NCBI GenBank assembly: GCA_910577505.1
Contig: CAJTLN010000004.1
Coordinates: 191,342 to 255,341, forward strand
DNA: 64,000 nucleotides
Direction of reading: 5' to 3'
From: an uncultured Bacilli bacterium
GTDB taxonomy: Bacteria > Bacillota_I > Bacilli_A > RF39 > UBA660
A program made the position numbers and the translations under genes. This document shows positions 34,259 through 43,075 of the stretch, piece by piece. The notes beneath the pieces are model-generated. The model saw only the letters and a list, made by a program, of their open reading frames with translations. It did not search any database and was not told where the DNA came from. The stretch's first letter is position 1, and the number at the start of each line of letters is the position of its first letter.

Positions 34259-34535
34259 ACTTTCACCTACTTAAGTTTTTGTTTTCTATTATAACAAAAA
34301 AGACTACTAATGTAGCTCATAAATTAATATTTTTTTTATTATTTCTCTTCAAATAACAAAAAGCATCTGATTTCACAACTAAGTGATTTCAGATGCTCTA
34401 TCCACTAAGGGATTGCATTTGATCTAACAGAATCAAATGTATCCTTTTTTATTTTATGCAAGTTTCCTTGGCTTATCCATAATAACATAAAATTGTATTT
34501 TTACAATTTAGATTTAAATATTCATTACTTAAACA
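34259..34535. other. Intergenic region upstream of the PurA-like gene
   Basis: Contains the structured RNA above, a second weak hairpin with U6 (CTAC-ATTA-GTAG, about 34299-34316) and a TATAAT with an AGGTGA SD just before the PurA-like start. No other gene seen. Confidence 0.5.
34355..34472 (-). ncRNA. Candidate small structured RNA (copy 2)
   Basis: On the minus strand, -35 TTGTAA (34501-34506), a 16-bp spacer and -10 TATTAT (34479-34484) predict a start near 34472. The RNA then has a CAAG-GAAA-CTTG mini-hairpin, GGATACATTTGAT pairing with ATCAAATG, a single-stranded AATCCCTTAGTGG, and a terminator (GCATCTGA/TCAGATGC, 34363-34396) with U5. These blocks align with the RNA at 25.1 kb. It lies between the Cys-His protein gene and the PurA-like gene, both in the same orientation, so it could be their leader or an independent sRNA. 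Confidence 0.55.
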
Positions 34536-35231
34536 CTACCCTAAAAATCCCTTACGCAACATATCTTCTTCTACTTCTTTTTTTATTCCATCATAATTAA
34601 TAAATTCTTTATAATAAGCAATTTCTTCTTTTAATCTTTCTCTATAGTAAGGTTGACCTATCTCTGCTACAGCTTCATAAGATGGCATTAATAGAGGTAA
34701 TCCATATTTATCACTCTCAATATCAGCATTTTTAATATCTTGATACTCGCCAAAACTCATTACAGTCTTTTTATCATAAACTCTATTTACTTTAGGATGT
34801 TGCATTTTTTCATATAATCCTTTTTCAATAGCTAAACCAATAGAAGTGTCAAATACCCATACACTTCCGTCTCCACCTTTGCCTTCTAAATAACAATGCT
34901 CCGCATATCTTGGATCTGGATTAATTTCATTTTTAGCTATAATTCTTGGATTAAGTATTAATGAATCTATATCAGCTTCTACCATTTGATAATCGTCATC
35001 TTCAAAAACTAAAGATAACAATATTGCTCTATCATAACACCATCCATTACATGCAACATTACATAAAAGTACTATTGACGCAGGAAGTCCTCCATAATAG
35101 ACATTTCTTAAAGCTTTAATCAATGCATCACTATAAAGTCTTATTAGTCCATTATCTACACCATAATTAAATAATTCTCTATACTTTTCTTGATACAAAT
35201 TCCATCTTTCTTCAACTTTACTAGCTTCCAT
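34536..35231 (-). CDS. Putative Cys-His-Asp (transglutaminase/papain-like) protein
   Basis: About 231 residues. I see a possible catalytic triad in order: NGWCYDRA (Cys), AEHCYLEGKG (His) and VWVFDTSIGL (Asp), the spacing style of transglutaminase-like or papain-like folds. Flanking sequence is helical. Start ATG 35231 was chosen after GGGGG at 7-nt spacing; the frame extends 10 codons upstream through TTG. No signal peptide, so an intracellular protease, amidase or structural relative. Its name is inferred from motif order only. Confidence 0.55.
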   Translation of the reverse strand: MEASKVEERWNLYQEKYRELFNYGVDNGLIRLYSDALIKALRNVYYGGLPASIVLLCNVACNGWCYDRAILLSLVFEDDDYQMVEADIDSLILNPRIIAKNEINPDPRYAEHCYLEGKGGDGSVWVFDTSIGLAIEKGLYEKMQHPKVNRVYDKKTVMSFGEYQDIKNADIESDKYGLPLLMPSYEAVAEIGQPYYRERLKEEIAYYKEFINYDGIKKEVEEDMLRKGFLG

Positions 35232-35250
35232 AACCAATCCCCCTTTTGGT

Positions 35251-36180
35251 CTAACTAACAAATTTTAGAATCTCTTCACTAATGTCATCTATATTATCAT
35301 AAAAAATAATATCCACCAAATTTTGACATCCCTTAACTAATCCAGAAATCTTACTACCTTTCTTTGCTATAACTAAAACAGGTATATTTAAATTAGCAGC
35401 TTCTTGTAACTCCATTCCTTGACCAGTAGAAACAGTACTCATTTCAGCTATTATTAATTTAGTATCTTGTAACAAATTTATTGCTCTTTTATATCTAGCA
35501 ACATCATCACCTTGAAACTTCATAGTATCTATTGGACTAGAAACTAAATATTTACTCTTATCAATTAAATTAACTAATTTTTCATATACATCTACTGAAG
35601 ACTTATCAGCAGCAAGTACTGAACCAGTAATTAAAATTCTTTTCTTTTCATAAACTTCATCATTATTTAATACTTTATACCATACTTGTAAAATACTTTC
35701 TTGTTCTCTAATTACCTTATCTAAAACTAACTTTTTTTCAAAAAAATCTCCTAAAAATAAATTAATCCCTTTATTTAAAACATATGGATTGTAGTTAATA
35801 ATAACTTCATTAACTATTCCTTCTTTCATAAACATTGTATTAGTTCTAGCTCCACCAGAAACAAACACTTTATTTATATTCTTCTCATCACATACTTTAT
35901 AAAATTGTTCCATCGAATTAACTACAATCACATTATCATAAGGATACTTAATATCACTTCTAGAAAAAACAATTACAGTTACATCTTTCAAATAATTAAT
36001 ATAATGATAACCCCAAGACATAACATTTTTAAATGTTGTATTGCCCCAAACTAAACAATCATAATTTTTTAAAAATTCTAACATTATTTGATAATTTCTT
36101 TCTAATAAAAAATCTTCACTACCATTTTCATAAGCTATAATTCCATTTATTGAACTAGCCATTTCTACTGTTACTTGCAT
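35251..36180 (-). CDS. RibD-type reductase fused to nucleoside deoxyribosyltransferase-like domain
   Basis: 309 residues in two domains. Residues 1-170 look like the RibD C-terminal/DHFR fold: VTVEMASSINGIIAY, LVWGNTTFKNV, and NKVFVSGGARTNTMFMKEG with the NADPH-binding Gly pair. Residues 180-309 look like the nucleoside 2-deoxyribosyltransferase/DUF4406 fold: KRILITGSVLAADKSSVDVY and AEMSTVSTGQGMELQEAANL with the candidate nucleophilic Glu. I do not know this fusion from any named enzyme. A reductase plus a base-ribose enzyme suggests modified-nucleoside metabolism. It is adjacent to the GNAT gene, with 1 bp between them. Confidence 0.65.
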   Translation of the reverse strand: MQVTVEMASSINGIIAYENGSEDFLLERNYQIMLEFLKNYDCLVWGNTTFKNVMSWGYHYINYLKDVTVIVFSRSDIKYPYDNVIVVNSMEQFYKVCDEKNINKVFVSGGARTNTMFMKEGIVNEVIINYNPYVLNKGINLFLGDFFEKKLVLDKVIREQESILQVWYKVLNNDEVYEKKRILITGSVLAADKSSVDVYEKLVNLIDKSKYLVSSPIDTMKFQGDDVARYKRAINLLQDTKLIIAEMSTVSTGQGMELQEAANLNIPVLVIAKKGSKISGLVKGCQNLVDIIFYDNIDDISEEILKFVS

Positions 36181-36181
36181 A

Positions 36182-36730
36182 TTATCTCTCCTTCATACCT
36201 TGTTCTTTTAAACCTAAAGTCTTATTATTCCATAAAGCTATTTTCTCATTATTTAAACTAATAGAAAATATATAAGTCTTTAATCCTTCAGGTTCATATG
36301 GATCTTTATCATCTGGATTATCATAAATCTCTTGTATCATACCTTTACTTTTATACAATCTATGAGCATCAAAAAAACTTTCATCTGAATACAATCTTAA
36401 ATTCTTGTATCCTTTATCTCTTGCCATATCAATTGTCATATCTAAAACTTTATTTCCATATCCCTTACGCCTTAAATTAGGTAAAATGCCAAACCACCCT
36501 AACCAAGCATCATCTGGATACTCATGATAAGAATAAACTCCAGTAACTCCAATAGGTAAATCATCATCATAAGCAATATAGTAATCTAATTCTTTTCTAT
36601 AGGGATTATGTTCTACACATTCAATAAAATTTTCTCTTCCATCTTCATCCGGAAATATTTCATTTTGAATACTTACAGCCAATTCCAAATTATCAGAAAT
36701 TATTTTTCTAAAATTTATATTTTCTAACAT
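36182..36730 (-). CDS. GNAT-family N-acetyltransferase
   Basis: 182 residues. The acetyl-CoA signature is LGWFGILPNLRRKGYGNKVL (R/QxxGxG/A, near 85-104). VTGVYSYHE precedes it, and LRLYSDESFFDAHRLYKSKGM follows as the usual last strands. The acceptor is unknown. Start ATG 36730 was preferred over an upstream GTG. The minus-strand promoter TTGTTA-17-TATAAA lies just upstream, so this gene probably heads the operon running down to the Cys-His protein. Confidence 0.88.
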   Translation of the reverse strand: MLENINFRKIISDNLELAVSIQNEIFPDEDGRENFIECVEHNPYRKELDYYIAYDDDLPIGVTGVYSYHEYPDDAWLGWFGILPNLRRKGYGNKVLDMTIDMARDKGYKNLRLYSDESFFDAHRLYKSKGMIQEIYDNPDDKDPYEPEGLKTYIFSISLNNEKIALWNNKTLGLKEQGMKER

Positions 36731-36794
36731 AAAAATCACGCCTTCTTTTTTATATTTTACTATATTAGCTCTAACAATTCATTATGAAAATTGG

Positions 36795-36800
36795 TATAAT
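36795..36800 (+). promoter_or_regulatory. Extended -10 for the plus-strand Nudix gene
   Basis: TGGTATAAT (extended -10 form) lies 24 bp before ATG 36824, with no good -35; the SD is ACGGAGAA. Confidence 0.55.
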
Positions 36801-36823
36801 ACTTTAAAGAACGGAGAATTTAT

Positions 36824-37393
36824 ATGGAAACAATTGGAGCAAACAATGGCTTTTTTGAATTTGTAACTAGTGAAGAAGAATTTATAATTGAAGGAAATTC
36901 TAAAACAGTAAAAAGAAATTTTGTTAGAAGACCTCCTGGAATAAGAGCTTTAATTATTAATAAAGAGAAAAAAAGCATTTTATTTTCTAAAGAATTCAGA
37001 TATGAATTAAATGACTGGGATTTAAGACTACCTGGTGGAAAAGTATTTGATTCTCTTGATGCATATAAAGAGTCATTGCGTATTGGTGATGTCTTAGATC
37101 ATGTTGAACTTACTGTACCAAAAGAAGTTTTAGAAGAAATCGGCCTTATAGTAAAAAATCCTAAATTAATTAAAGTATCAAAAGATGGTGCTGGTGTTGT
37201 GTGGGATTTATTCTACTATGAAATAACTGACTATGAAGTAAGTGAAAATGGTCCAAAACTTGAAGAAGATGAAGTAATTAATGGATATGAGTGGAAAACA
37301 TTTGATGAAGTAATTGAACTATGTGCATCTAATCAAATTCATGAAGATAGAACAGTTGGTGTCCTACTAACTTATATTTTAAATAATAAATAA
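36824..37393 (+). CDS. Nudix hydrolase with split Nudix box
   Basis: 189 residues. The fold begins PPGIRALIINKEKKSILFSKEF, with LPGGKVFDS as the front of the Nudix box. The rear half VPKEVLEEIGL comes about 27 residues later instead of directly, so there is an insertion (about residues 80-105) inside the box. ADP-ribose pyrophosphatase-like relatives with box insertions exist; the substrate is unknown. It is the only plus-strand gene in this stretch and has its own promoter and terminator. Confidence 0.8.
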   Translation: METIGANNGFFEFVTSEEEFIIEGNSKTVKRNFVRRPPGIRALIINKEKKSILFSKEFRYELNDWDLRLPGGKVFDSLDAYKESLRIGDVLDHVELTVPKEVLEEIGLIVKNPKLIKVSKDGAGVVWDLFYYEITDYEVSENGPKLEEDEVINGYEWKTFDEVIELCASNQIHEDRTVGVLLTYILNNK

Positions 37394-37401
37394 CTCAAAC
37401 T

Positions 37402-37436
37402 AAAAAGTTCATAACTTAAACCTTATGAACTTTTTT
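37402..37436. terminator. Bidirectional terminator
   Basis: A 12-13-bp stem (AAAAAGTTCATAA and its complement) with A- and T-runs on either side. The minus-strand gene's last codons and stop lie within it. Confidence 0.8.
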
Positions 37437-38459
37437 CTTAACTATTTTATCTATTAATACAAATAAAGTAATTAAAGAACCACTAATTATTACAAATAAA
37501 TAAAAACTAATTCCTCTTGATATCAACATTGCACTGCTTATTATACTAACTGGAAAAAACATTTTAAACATTATCATAAATCCGCCTTCAGAAACTCCCA
37601 TTGCTCCAGGTAGTGGTAAAGATGAAACAGAAATATATAATACTGCTTCCATAAATATAAACGTGATATAACTTACTTCATTTAAACCAAATGACAAGTA
37701 TACAAAATATGGAATACTATGATACAAAATCAATTGTAAAGTAGTTGTAAGTATTATTTTACACAATACAAATTTATTATTTTTTAAATATATCGAACAT
37801 TTATGATACTCTTCTATTTGATTATTAAATTTTTCTCTAAATTCATCAATTTTCTTATATTTAAAAACTCTTAATAATTTACAAATAATTCCCATAAATT
37901 TTAATGCAAATCTCTTAGAAAAAATCATTACTAATAAACATAATAAAATAATTATATTAATTATAAGTCCTAAAAACATTAAATACTTTATATAACCTAT
38001 ATTATTCATTAATAAATCATAATTATAAATAAAGCCAATCACTGCAATTATAATTGATACAAATTGAAAACTAGATAATTCAACTAATAAAGCAAGTGCT
38101 GAATGAGCAACAGGTAAATTATCTTTACTCATAAAATAAAGCTGCGCTGGATCTCCTCCACTTGCAGAAGGCGTTACTGAACTAAAGAAAAATCCAACTA
38201 ATGCATACTTAAAAGATTGTAAAAAAGTTATCTTACATCCACAAGTTTTTAAAACTCTTCTAATATTTATTCCTTCACAAGATATAAATATAAACATTGA
38301 AATAATAGCTAGAACAATAAACAGAGGATTTACATTTTTAATATTTTCTATTATATCTCCAATATTATTATCTTTTAATACAATATAAAAAGTTAAAACA
38401 GCAAAAGCTATAAAGAAAAAAGCATTAAATATTTTTCTTGTAATACTCTTATTTTTCAT
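37416..38459 (-). CDS. Flippase-like integral membrane protein (LPG synthase TM region family)
   Basis: 347 residues with about 8 membrane segments. FFSSVTPSASGGDPAQLYFM (near 91-110) and LPLPGAMGVSEGGFMIMFK (near 277-295) are the signature motifs of the UPF0104/MprF N-terminal flippase family. There is no lysyl-transferase domain, so it is the membrane half alone. The downstream position behind a glycolipid synthase and overlap with the deacetylase gene suggest it moves glycolipid or a precursor across the membrane. Confidence 0.87.
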   Translation of the reverse strand: MKNKSITRKIFNAFFFIAFAVLTFYIVLKDNNIGDIIENIKNVNPLFIVLAIISMFIFISCEGINIRRVLKTCGCKITFLQSFKYALVGFFFSSVTPSASGGDPAQLYFMSKDNLPVAHSALALLVELSSFQFVSIIIAVIGFIYNYDLLMNNIGYIKYLMFLGLIINIIILLCLLVMIFSKRFALKFMGIICKLLRVFKYKKIDEFREKFNNQIEEYHKCSIYLKNNKFVLCKIILTTTLQLILYHSIPYFVYLSFGLNEVSYITFIFMEAVLYISVSSLPLPGAMGVSEGGFMIMFKMFFPVSIISSAMLISRGISFYLFVIISGSLITLFVLIDKIVKKKVHKV

Positions 38460-39141
38460 AATACTTATCTACCGTTTCAAATTTAAATCCTTTACCTAAT
38501 AATATAGGTATTACTTTATCTAATGCTTCTATTGTTCTACTAGGAGCTTCATTCTCTCCTCTACCATCATGTAAACAAATTATATCTCCACCTTGAATAC
38601 GACGAAGTAGCTTAACTTCTATATCAAAAGCAGTCGTATCACCTTCCCAGTCTTCTGCCATTACATTCCATAAAACTAACTTTAAATTATATTTTTTAAC
38701 ATTAAATAAACCAGCTAAATTTAAATCTCCCCAAGGAGGACGATAATAAGTTATATCTTTACCTAACTTATTCATAATTTCTATACTTTTTCTAAAATCT
38801 TTATTTGTTTTAAATACATCCATAAGATAAGCGTTATCATGTTTTAAAGAATGTAAACCTATTAAATGCCCTTCCTTATCCATTCTTTTAATTATATTTT
38901 CATTCTCTTTAGCAAATTCTGCAACACAGAAAAAACTGGCATGTATTTTGTATTTCTTTAAAACATCAAGTAACTTTCCAGTATATTCGCTACTTGGTCC
39001 ATCATCAAATGTTAAATAAATTATCTTACCATTCTCTTTTCTTCTTAATTTATACATAATCTTAAAATACAAAGAAGGGACTACAACATATAATAAATAA
39101 ATTATAACTAATACTATTATAAATACTATAAAATATTTCAT
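38449..39141 (-). CDS. Membrane-anchored polysaccharide deacetylase (NodB domain)
   Basis: 230 residues: an N-terminal membrane anchor (1-25), then the NodB homology domain. Motifs: YLTFDDGPSS (catalytic and metal Asp), IGLHSLKHDN (metal His pair), TYYRPPWGDL, LVLWNVMAEDWEGD and IICLHDGRGE. These metal-dependent hydrolases remove N-acetyl groups from GlcNAc- or MurNAc-containing polymers. It overlaps both neighbours, giving a three-gene glycolipid/wall operon. Confidence 0.9.
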   Translation of the reverse strand: MKYFIVFIIVLVIIYLLYVVVPSLYFKIMYKLRRKENGKIIYLTFDDGPSSEYTGKLLDVLKKYKIHASFFCVAEFAKENENIIKRMDKEGHLIGLHSLKHDNAYLMDVFKTNKDFRKSIEIMNKLGKDITYYRPPWGDLNLAGLFNVKKYNLKLVLWNVMAEDWEGDTTAFDIEVKLLRRIQGGDIICLHDGRGENEAPSRTIEALDKVIPILLGKGFKFETVDKYYEK

Positions 39142-40202
39142 AACTCTACCTCTTCTCTTTTAGTAAAAGAAGCATAAGAAGTATTTTCAAAACTCATTTT
39201 TATATTTCTCATATTACTAATCATTTTTTCTCTTTGCTCTTTATCTTCAATTAATCTTATAATATCATTTGAGATAGATTTACTTTTATCCCAAACTACT
39301 TCACCTATATTATTATCTTCTATATATAAAGCATTACCAAGTTCTTGTTTTAAAAATGGTTTAATTATAAATAATGGAGTTTCAGATACTATTGCTTCAA
39401 ACATTGTAACTCCACCTGCTTTAGTAACTATCAAATCTGCTTCTTTCATATATTTATAAACTTCATTAGTAAATCCCACTACATTTACATTCTTGTATTT
39501 ATTAGAAATCTTATCATACATTTTTTGATTATTACCAACTATTACATTAACAGTAAAATTATCATTACTATCTAAGTCACATAAAAATTCATCTATTGAA
39601 GGTATAAGTCCTAAACCTCCACCCATTATTAAAATATTCTTTTTTATCTTTATATCTTTTTCACAATTGAAACTATTTTTTACTGGTATTCCAGAAATAA
39701 CTATTTTATCAGAATCAACACCCTTATCTACCAAATTGGCTTTTGTTTTTTCACTCGCCACAAAATACAAGTTAGTTTCATCACTAATCCATTCTTCATG
39801 CACATCAACATCTGTTACACAAGTGTTTAAAATAACTTTTGATTTTCTTGATCTTTTATAAGCTGAAATATATTGTGAACATACAGGAAATACTGAAATA
39901 CACATATCAATTTCATTATCAATTAATAATCTATCTATCTTTCTAACTATAAAACTCTTTAATGGAGCATTGCTATTTTTAGATCCAATTTTATTTAAAA
40001 AATTATATAAAGCACAGCATTTATTAACTAAAAAATTAAATGTTCCATAAATCACTTTACTTATTATAGGAAATAAATATTCAATAAAATCTATTACTTG
40101 AACATTATACTCTGGATGTTCTAGTAATAATTTTTCTTTTATCGAATTGGCTGCACTAGTATGACCAAAACCAAATTTACCAGTAAGTATTAAAATATTC
40201 AT
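39138..40202 (-). CDS. ugtP: Processive diacylglycerol glucosyltransferase-like (MGDG synthase family)
   Basis: About 354 residues. The N-terminus NILILTGKFGFGHTSAANSI is the MGDG-synthase/UgtP motif. The middle DTCVTDVDVHEEW-type segment (CVTDVDVHEEWI, near 128) and the C-terminal GT28 donor region (DLIVTKAGGVTMFEAIVSETP, split here as DLIVTKAGG then MFEAIVSETP) are present. It likely makes glucosyl-diacylglycerol for membranes and the lipoteichoic acid anchor. Start ATG 40202 follows GAGGTG. Three direct TTGCA repeats lie upstream. Confidence 0.85.
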   Translation of the reverse strand: MNILILTGKFGFGHTSAANSIKEKLLLEHPEYNVQVIDFIEYLFPIISKVIYGTFNFLVNKCCALYNFLNKIGSKNSNAPLKSFIVRKIDRLLIDNEIDMCISVFPVCSQYISAYKRSRKSKVILNTCVTDVDVHEEWISDETNLYFVASEKTKANLVDKGVDSDKIVISGIPVKNSFNCEKDIKIKKNILIMGGGLGLIPSIDEFLCDLDSNDNFTVNVIVGNNQKMYDKISNKYKNVNVVGFTNEVYKYMKEADLIVTKAGGVTMFEAIVSETPLFIIKPFLKQELGNALYIEDNNIGEVVWDKSKSISNDIIRLIEDKEQREKMISNMRNIKMSFENTSYASFTKREEVEL

Positions 40203-40240
40203 ACCCCTCACCTCAACATCAATTTTAAGATATCAACCGG

Positions 40241-40288
40241 TTGCACTCTACCAATTTTAGCTTGCATTTTGTATACTTTGAGTTGCAT
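40241..40288 (-). repeat. Three direct TTGCA(Y) repeats at 21-bp period
   Basis: On the plus strand TTGCAC begins at 40241, and TTGCAT at 40262 and 40283, so the period is exactly 21 bp (two helical turns). The repeats lie 38-86 bp upstream of the ugtP-like start, a good place for a regulator binding one face of the helix. The first is followed leftward by the palindrome CAACCGGTTG. Confidence 0.5.
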
Positions 40289-40444
40289 TTACTAAAATAA
40301 GCCTAAAAATTCCAGTTCTTACTTAAAAGTATATAATCTTAAAGTGACATATAGCTTACAATAATTAAATTCTTTTTAAATAGATAATCAAGTTAGTTAA
40401 AATTATTTATATGTAAGTTTTTATTAAACTATTTCTTAATTCTT

Positions 40445-41359
40445 TTAAACTTCTTTCAATAAAAAAACAGCATCATTTCTGACACTGTCATCAACTATCT
40501 TACTGGACTTAATCAAGTAATTTATATAATATTTATTATCATCTAAAATAATAACTTTTCTTTCTTCATCGACATTCCCATAAATTCTACATACATCATC
40601 AACATGTGCAAAACTTTGAAATTTCCACAAAGTTGATAATACTTTATATTCTTCATCGTTATATTTTACTATAGCTACTCTCGGTAACATAGCAGTACTT
40701 AATCCTTCAGTTACTTTTACTTCGACTTCCCTATCTACTCCACATTTATTTGGAATACTCATATTTTCTAAATCGATAAATCTTGGTGTTGATAATACCC
40801 CATTATCTAACTCTATTCCGCTCCAATTACGACTTACAATCTCTTTTAAATCACACTTTTCACTAAATTTAACTTTGTGTTTATTATATTGATACTCTGC
40901 ATGTTCCTCACTAATAGAACTTACATTCAATTTCTTTTTTATATACTCGATATTATCATAATACTTATAAAGATTATCTTTACCATATATAGAAAAATCA
41001 ACATCCTTAGTCACATCAAATCCTATCAAGTAAGACCCAAAAATTCCAATATCTTTATCATCAATTCCAATTTCATTTAATACAGAAACATAATCTAACC
41101 ATACTCCTTCTAAATTAAATTTATTATTAATGTAAAACTCTCTTGGATTAAATAATCTTTTATATTCTTTTGGCACTTCAAAAATTCCTTTATTATCATT
41201 ATCTTTAATATATCTTTTACCCGTAATATGATTTAATTTACCTTCATCACTTACCCTATAAACAATATACCCTTTAGCTACTCCCCCAGTTATATTATTA
41301 ACTATCCAAAAATTATCATCATAATCTAAAACATAATCTAATAACTCTATCTCTTTCAT
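40445..41359 (-). CDS. Putative nucleotidyltransferase-fold protein
   Basis: 304 residues. IGIFGSYLIGFDVTKDVDFSIYG (here in parts: GSYLIGF, then DVDFSIYG, near 99-121) is the GSx(n)DxD motif of minimal nucleotidyltransferases. The rest is not recognised; a basic, beta-rich C-terminal part (VAIVKYNDEEYKVLSTLWKF) may bind substrate. It shares one base with the upstream radical SAM gene (stop/start overlap), so it is the last gene of a five-gene operon. Could modify tRNA, a sugar or a protein with NMP. Confidence 0.65.
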   Translation of the reverse strand: MKEIELLDYVLDYDDNFWIVNNITGGVAKGYIVYRVSDEGKLNHITGKRYIKDNDNKGIFEVPKEYKRLFNPREFYINNKFNLEGVWLDYVSVLNEIGIDDKDIGIFGSYLIGFDVTKDVDFSIYGKDNLYKYYDNIEYIKKKLNVSSISEEHAEYQYNKHKVKFSEKCDLKEIVSRNWSGIELDNGVLSTPRFIDLENMSIPNKCGVDREVEVKVTEGLSTAMLPRVAIVKYNDEEYKVLSTLWKFQSFAHVDDVCRIYGNVDEERKVIILDDNKYYINYLIKSSKIVDDSVRNDAVFLLKEV

Positions 41360-42537
41360 TATTTTAATTGCTCCCTATTTAATATCAAATTAGTCATTGA
41401 AAAATGCTTTATATTTTGTTTTTTCATAACTTCCAGCAATTCATTTCTTCTTCTAACCTTAACACCTTCAGGTACTTTACCATCCATTAAAGATGCTTTA
41501 GTATTAGGTCTTTCATTATACATAAACACCTTAACTCTATCAAACAAACCACTACTTAGTATTTCTTTTGTTTTCATAAAATCTTCTTCTGTCTCACCAG
41601 GAAATCCAACTATAACATGTGTATTTATCTTTAACTTCTTATTGTTCTTTTTAACTCTTTTTATTCTTTTAATAACATCATCAATCTTATAAGGTCTTTC
41701 CATTAAATCTAAAATTCTTTGTGATCCACTTTGCATTGGAACTGTAATATATAAAAATTTCTTATCTTTTAAACATTCAATTACTATATCACTAAGTCCA
41801 TTAGGATTAAACTCTGGTATTGAAAAATAAATATCTTTTTTTATCTTAACTACTTCTGTTAATAATTCTTCTAATGAACTATCAATATCTTTACCATAAG
41901 CAGAGGCATCATCTGAATTTAATCCAAACAAACTATACCCTCTACTTATTCCATCATTAATTGCTTCTAAAATATCATTAAGAGGTCTACTCTTTAGTTT
42001 AGTAGTAAACTTTTCAGAACAATAAGTACATCTTCCTCTACAACCACTTGATATTTGTAAATAACAAACTTTCTCTCTTTTAAGTCGATATTCTATATGT
42101 TTACTATGTAAAATAAATCTATTAAATTGATATAACAAATTCTTACTAAAATTTAATTTATCTGATACAGAAGTAGCTCTAGTTACAATATCCTTTTTAA
42201 ATTTAAAGTGTTTCTTTATCTCATTTAAATCTCTTCCAAATAATAACATCTTATCATTTAGATCTAATAGTTCATCATGTAATATACTAGGCAAACAACC
42301 AATTACTACAATACTTTGTTTATCACTTAATCTATTATCAACATCTCTAATAAATCTATAAAAATATTCTTCTTTACTTTTTAAAAAACTACAAGTATTT
42401 ATTATTACATAATCAGCATTTTCTTCTCTTTCTACTTCCTCATACCCATTAATTAAAAATAAATTATTTACATCCACCCCAAATAATTTAACTCTTGTAC
42501 AAGTACCATTATTATACATATAAAACTTCTTTGACAT
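41359..42537 (-). CDS. MiaB/RimO-like radical SAM methylthiotransferase family protein
   Basis: 392 residues. The N-terminal MTTase-type domain keeps three Cys (GTCTR, INTCSF, GCLPS) for the auxiliary cluster. The radical SAM cluster is SGCRGRCTYCSEK (CxxxCxxC, near 160), followed by SRPLNDILEAI. VGFPGETEEDF (near 303) is typical. After the barrel only a short tail remains, so the TRAM domain of MiaB/RimO is missing, implying a non-tRNA or small substrate, or help from a partner. Overlaps the P-loop kinase gene by 26 bp. Confidence 0.85.
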   Translation of the reverse strand: MSKKFYMYNNGTCTRVKLFGVDVNNLFLINGYEEVEREENADYVIINTCSFLKSKEEYFYRFIRDVDNRLSDKQSIVVIGCLPSILHDELLDLNDKMLLFGRDLNEIKKHFKFKKDIVTRATSVSDKLNFSKNLLYQFNRFILHSKHIEYRLKREKVCYLQISSGCRGRCTYCSEKFTTKLKSRPLNDILEAINDGISRGYSLFGLNSDDASAYGKDIDSSLEELLTEVVKIKKDIYFSIPEFNPNGLSDIVIECLKDKKFLYITVPMQSGSQRILDLMERPYKIDDVIKRIKRVKKNNKKLKINTHVIVGFPGETEEDFMKTKEILSSGLFDRVKVFMYNERPNTKASLMDGKVPEGVKVRRRNELLEVMKKQNIKHFSMTNLILNREQLK

Positions 42538-43075
42538 AATTCACAATCCTATCTATCGTTTCTTCTAAATTTTCATTTATAATATTAAAGTTATCAACTT
42601 TTAAATATTCATTTATTTCTTCAATATTTTTAATATTTTCTATCCAATTACTTTTTCTTAATTTTTCCTTCTTTTTATATCTTTTTAATAATTCATCTGT
42701 TGATAAAGTTAAATTTATATACACAATTTCATATTTATCTTTATCTATCTCTCTAACAAATTCTTTATTCAAAGTAGAACCTTCAATTATAATTACATTA
42801 TCTTTTATATTATTAATAACATTCAAAATAATTTCATTAATAGCTTCACTGTGCTTTAAGAATCCTTCAATAACTGAAATATCTTCTAATTTATAAGCTT
42901 CATGTGTAGTCGTAAAGACATACTTACCAAAACTATCTTTATAACTTTTAGTAAAAGCCTTAATCATATCTACGCTTACAACTTTATCTATTCCAAGTTT
43001 CAAAGCTAACGCATAAGCTAATGTTGTTTTACCAGTTCCAGGAACTCCTCCAAGTAAAATTAACTTAGTCTTCAC
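42512..43075 (-). CDS. P-loop kinase, 2-phosphoglycerate kinase-like
   Basis: 187 residues. Walker A GGVPGTGKTTLAYALALKLG (8-27) is followed by VVSVDMIKAFTKSY, the substrate-side Asp region seen in 2-phosphoglycerate kinase and related zeta-toxin-like kinases. IIEGSTL is the Walker B-type strand. A helical lid (LLKRYKKKEKLRKSNW) closes the site. It phosphorylates a small molecule; which one is unknown. It overlaps both neighbours, so it is tightly linked to the Gfo/Idh and radical SAM genes. Confidence 0.78.
   Translation of the reverse strand: MKTKLILLGGVPGTGKTTLAYALALKLGIDKVVSVDMIKAFTKSYKDSFGKYVFTTTHEAYKLEDISVIEGFLKHSEAINEIILNVINNIKDNVIIIEGSTLNKEFVREIDKDKYEIVYINLTLSTDELLKRYKKKEKLRKSNWIENIKNIEEINEYLKVDNFNIINENLEETIDRIVNYVKEVLYV

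Noticed and set aside
34299..34318. Second terminator before the PurA-like gene as a riboswitch platform
   Set aside because: The stem is only 4-6 bp with a mismatch, and no aptamer-like sequence apart from the structured RNA was recognised.
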